A DNA stretch of 64,000 nt from Omphalotus guepiniiformis (Eukaryota; Basidiomycota; Agaricomycetes; Agaricales; Omphalotaceae), in the NCBI GenBank assembly GCA_028554645.1, contig JAQOOI010000073.1, positions 248,001-312,000 of the forward strand, given 5' to 3'. Each line of letters begins with the position of its first letter. The stretch's first letter is position 1. Both the position numbers and the translations under genes were made by a program. The notes below the pieces were generated by a model, which was given only the letters and a program-made list of their open reading frames with translations, was not told the DNA's origin and did no database searches. Below are positions 63,405 through 64,000 of this stretch, piece by piece.

Positions 63405-64000
63405 TTACTGGCACTTAGTATGAAACTGAAGTCGCTTCATTTGATATACTTTCCGAAAGTCATCCACACCTTCGTATAGAAAATATGTGCAATCCTCCAA
63501 CCACCGGCCAATGTCTCGCATTTCTTCCTGTATTGACATCACCTCAGCCCATTCAGACGGTTCTCGTGAAGAAGTAAGCTTTGACGCGGCACGCGACACT
63601 TTCTCCTCTAACTCAGCAACTGTGGAATACGGATCATGAATGTGTGCCTTTGATAGATCATCCAAGCTCTCCGGATGCAAAGATACCTGAGCAAAAAAAG
63701 CTTGAAGATTCTGCTCAAACCAAAGAGCAGGATTCGGCATGAGCAGTGAGTCCCAATGAGCCTTCACAGCTTTGATATACTTCAACTGCTTCTGCTGTGC
63801 GTCAAGCTCCTCTTGGTGAGCCCGTCTGACAATAATGAGTCTAGCTGAGTGGTGAAATAACATTAATACATGTACGCACTTGGGATCATTTCGGTATGCT
63901 TGACGACGTTTCAAACGCTTCTCAGCGGCTTTCCTACCAATAATATATCACTGTCAATGATAGCAAGATAGCAATTGAATAAACGTACTGCTGATTCGCA
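63405..64000 (-). CDS. Partial gene, coiled-coil protein of unknown function, runs off the window
   Basis: A minus-strand frame ending at 63405 encodes KAAEKRLKRRQAYRNDPK, then (after a probable short intron near 63840-63885) RAHQEELDAQQKQLKYIKAV, WDSLLMPNPALWFEQNLQAF, LEEKVSRAASKLTSSREPSE and a C-terminus ending MKRLQFHTKCQ. The basic start and heptad-rich middle suggest a nuclear coiled-coil protein. It is convergent with the KDZ gene 115 bp away and may be its element partner or an unrelated neighbour. The 5' end is outside the window. No family was recognised. Confidence 0.5.

Noticed and set aside
1..64000. tRNA, rRNA or CRISPR features
   Set aside because: No cloverleaf with a GGTTCGAATCC-like T arm, no rRNA-like stretch and no regularly spaced short repeats were found.

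Overview
The window is fungal nuclear DNA, most likely from a mushroom-forming basidiomycete (Agaricomycete). Evidence: genes are split by many 40-75 nt GT-AG introns, the gene set is fungal (EXO70, mitochondrial L33, an eIF4E2-like factor, an NRT2 nitrate porter), and it carries a KDZ transposase, a hAT element, a Copia element and two very large Ty3/Gypsy elements. No tRNA, rRNA or CRISPR array was recognised.

Layout. 1-7.6 kb is a compact housekeeping block: eIF4E2-like (-), mitochondrial bL33 (-) and EXO70 (+) sharing a 156 bp divergent promoter, then an F-box/LRR-type gene (-). 7.6-15.4 kb is AT-rich and CpG-poor. It holds a 174 bp foldback element and two tandem paralogues of a multi-exon membrane-protein family. 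15.4-17.3 kb is a nitrate/nitrite porter with a GATA site upstream. 17.5-28.5 kb is nested: a Copia element (5 bp duplication AAATG) landed at a minus-strand host locus, and a hAT element (8 bp duplication AATGTGTC) later inserted across the Copia edge. A small secreted-protein gene (-) follows at 28.7-29.2 kb.

From 30.35 to 63.3 kb a single KDZ transposase gene is broken into three pieces by two LTR retrotransposons: Gypsy-1 (14.7 kb, inserted in an exon) and Gypsy-2 (14.35 kb, inserted in an intron, 6 nt past the splice donor). Removing each element and one 4 bp duplication restores the KDZ reading frame. A partial minus-strand gene runs off the right edge.

The most interesting material is inside the two Gypsy elements. 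Each encodes Gag, protease and RT-RNaseH-integrase as three ORFs on the minus strand. At all four junctions (Gag/PR and PR/Pol in both elements) the downstream ORF lies in the -1 frame and a canonical -1 slippery heptamer sits just before the upstream stop (GGGAAAC, AAATTTT, GGGTTTT, GGGTTTT). Between pol and the 3' LTR each element also carries two intron-rich genes on the opposite strand, with TATA-like boxes upstream. The first gene of each pair contains a six-cysteine cluster with Zn(II)2Cys6 (GAL4-type) spacing followed by a probable helical segment. Gypsy-2 is peppered with CGCG/CCGCGG motifs, and the non-pol part of Gypsy-1 with CCGG motifs. This suggests, as a hypothesis only, a self-encoded regulator that recognises its own element.
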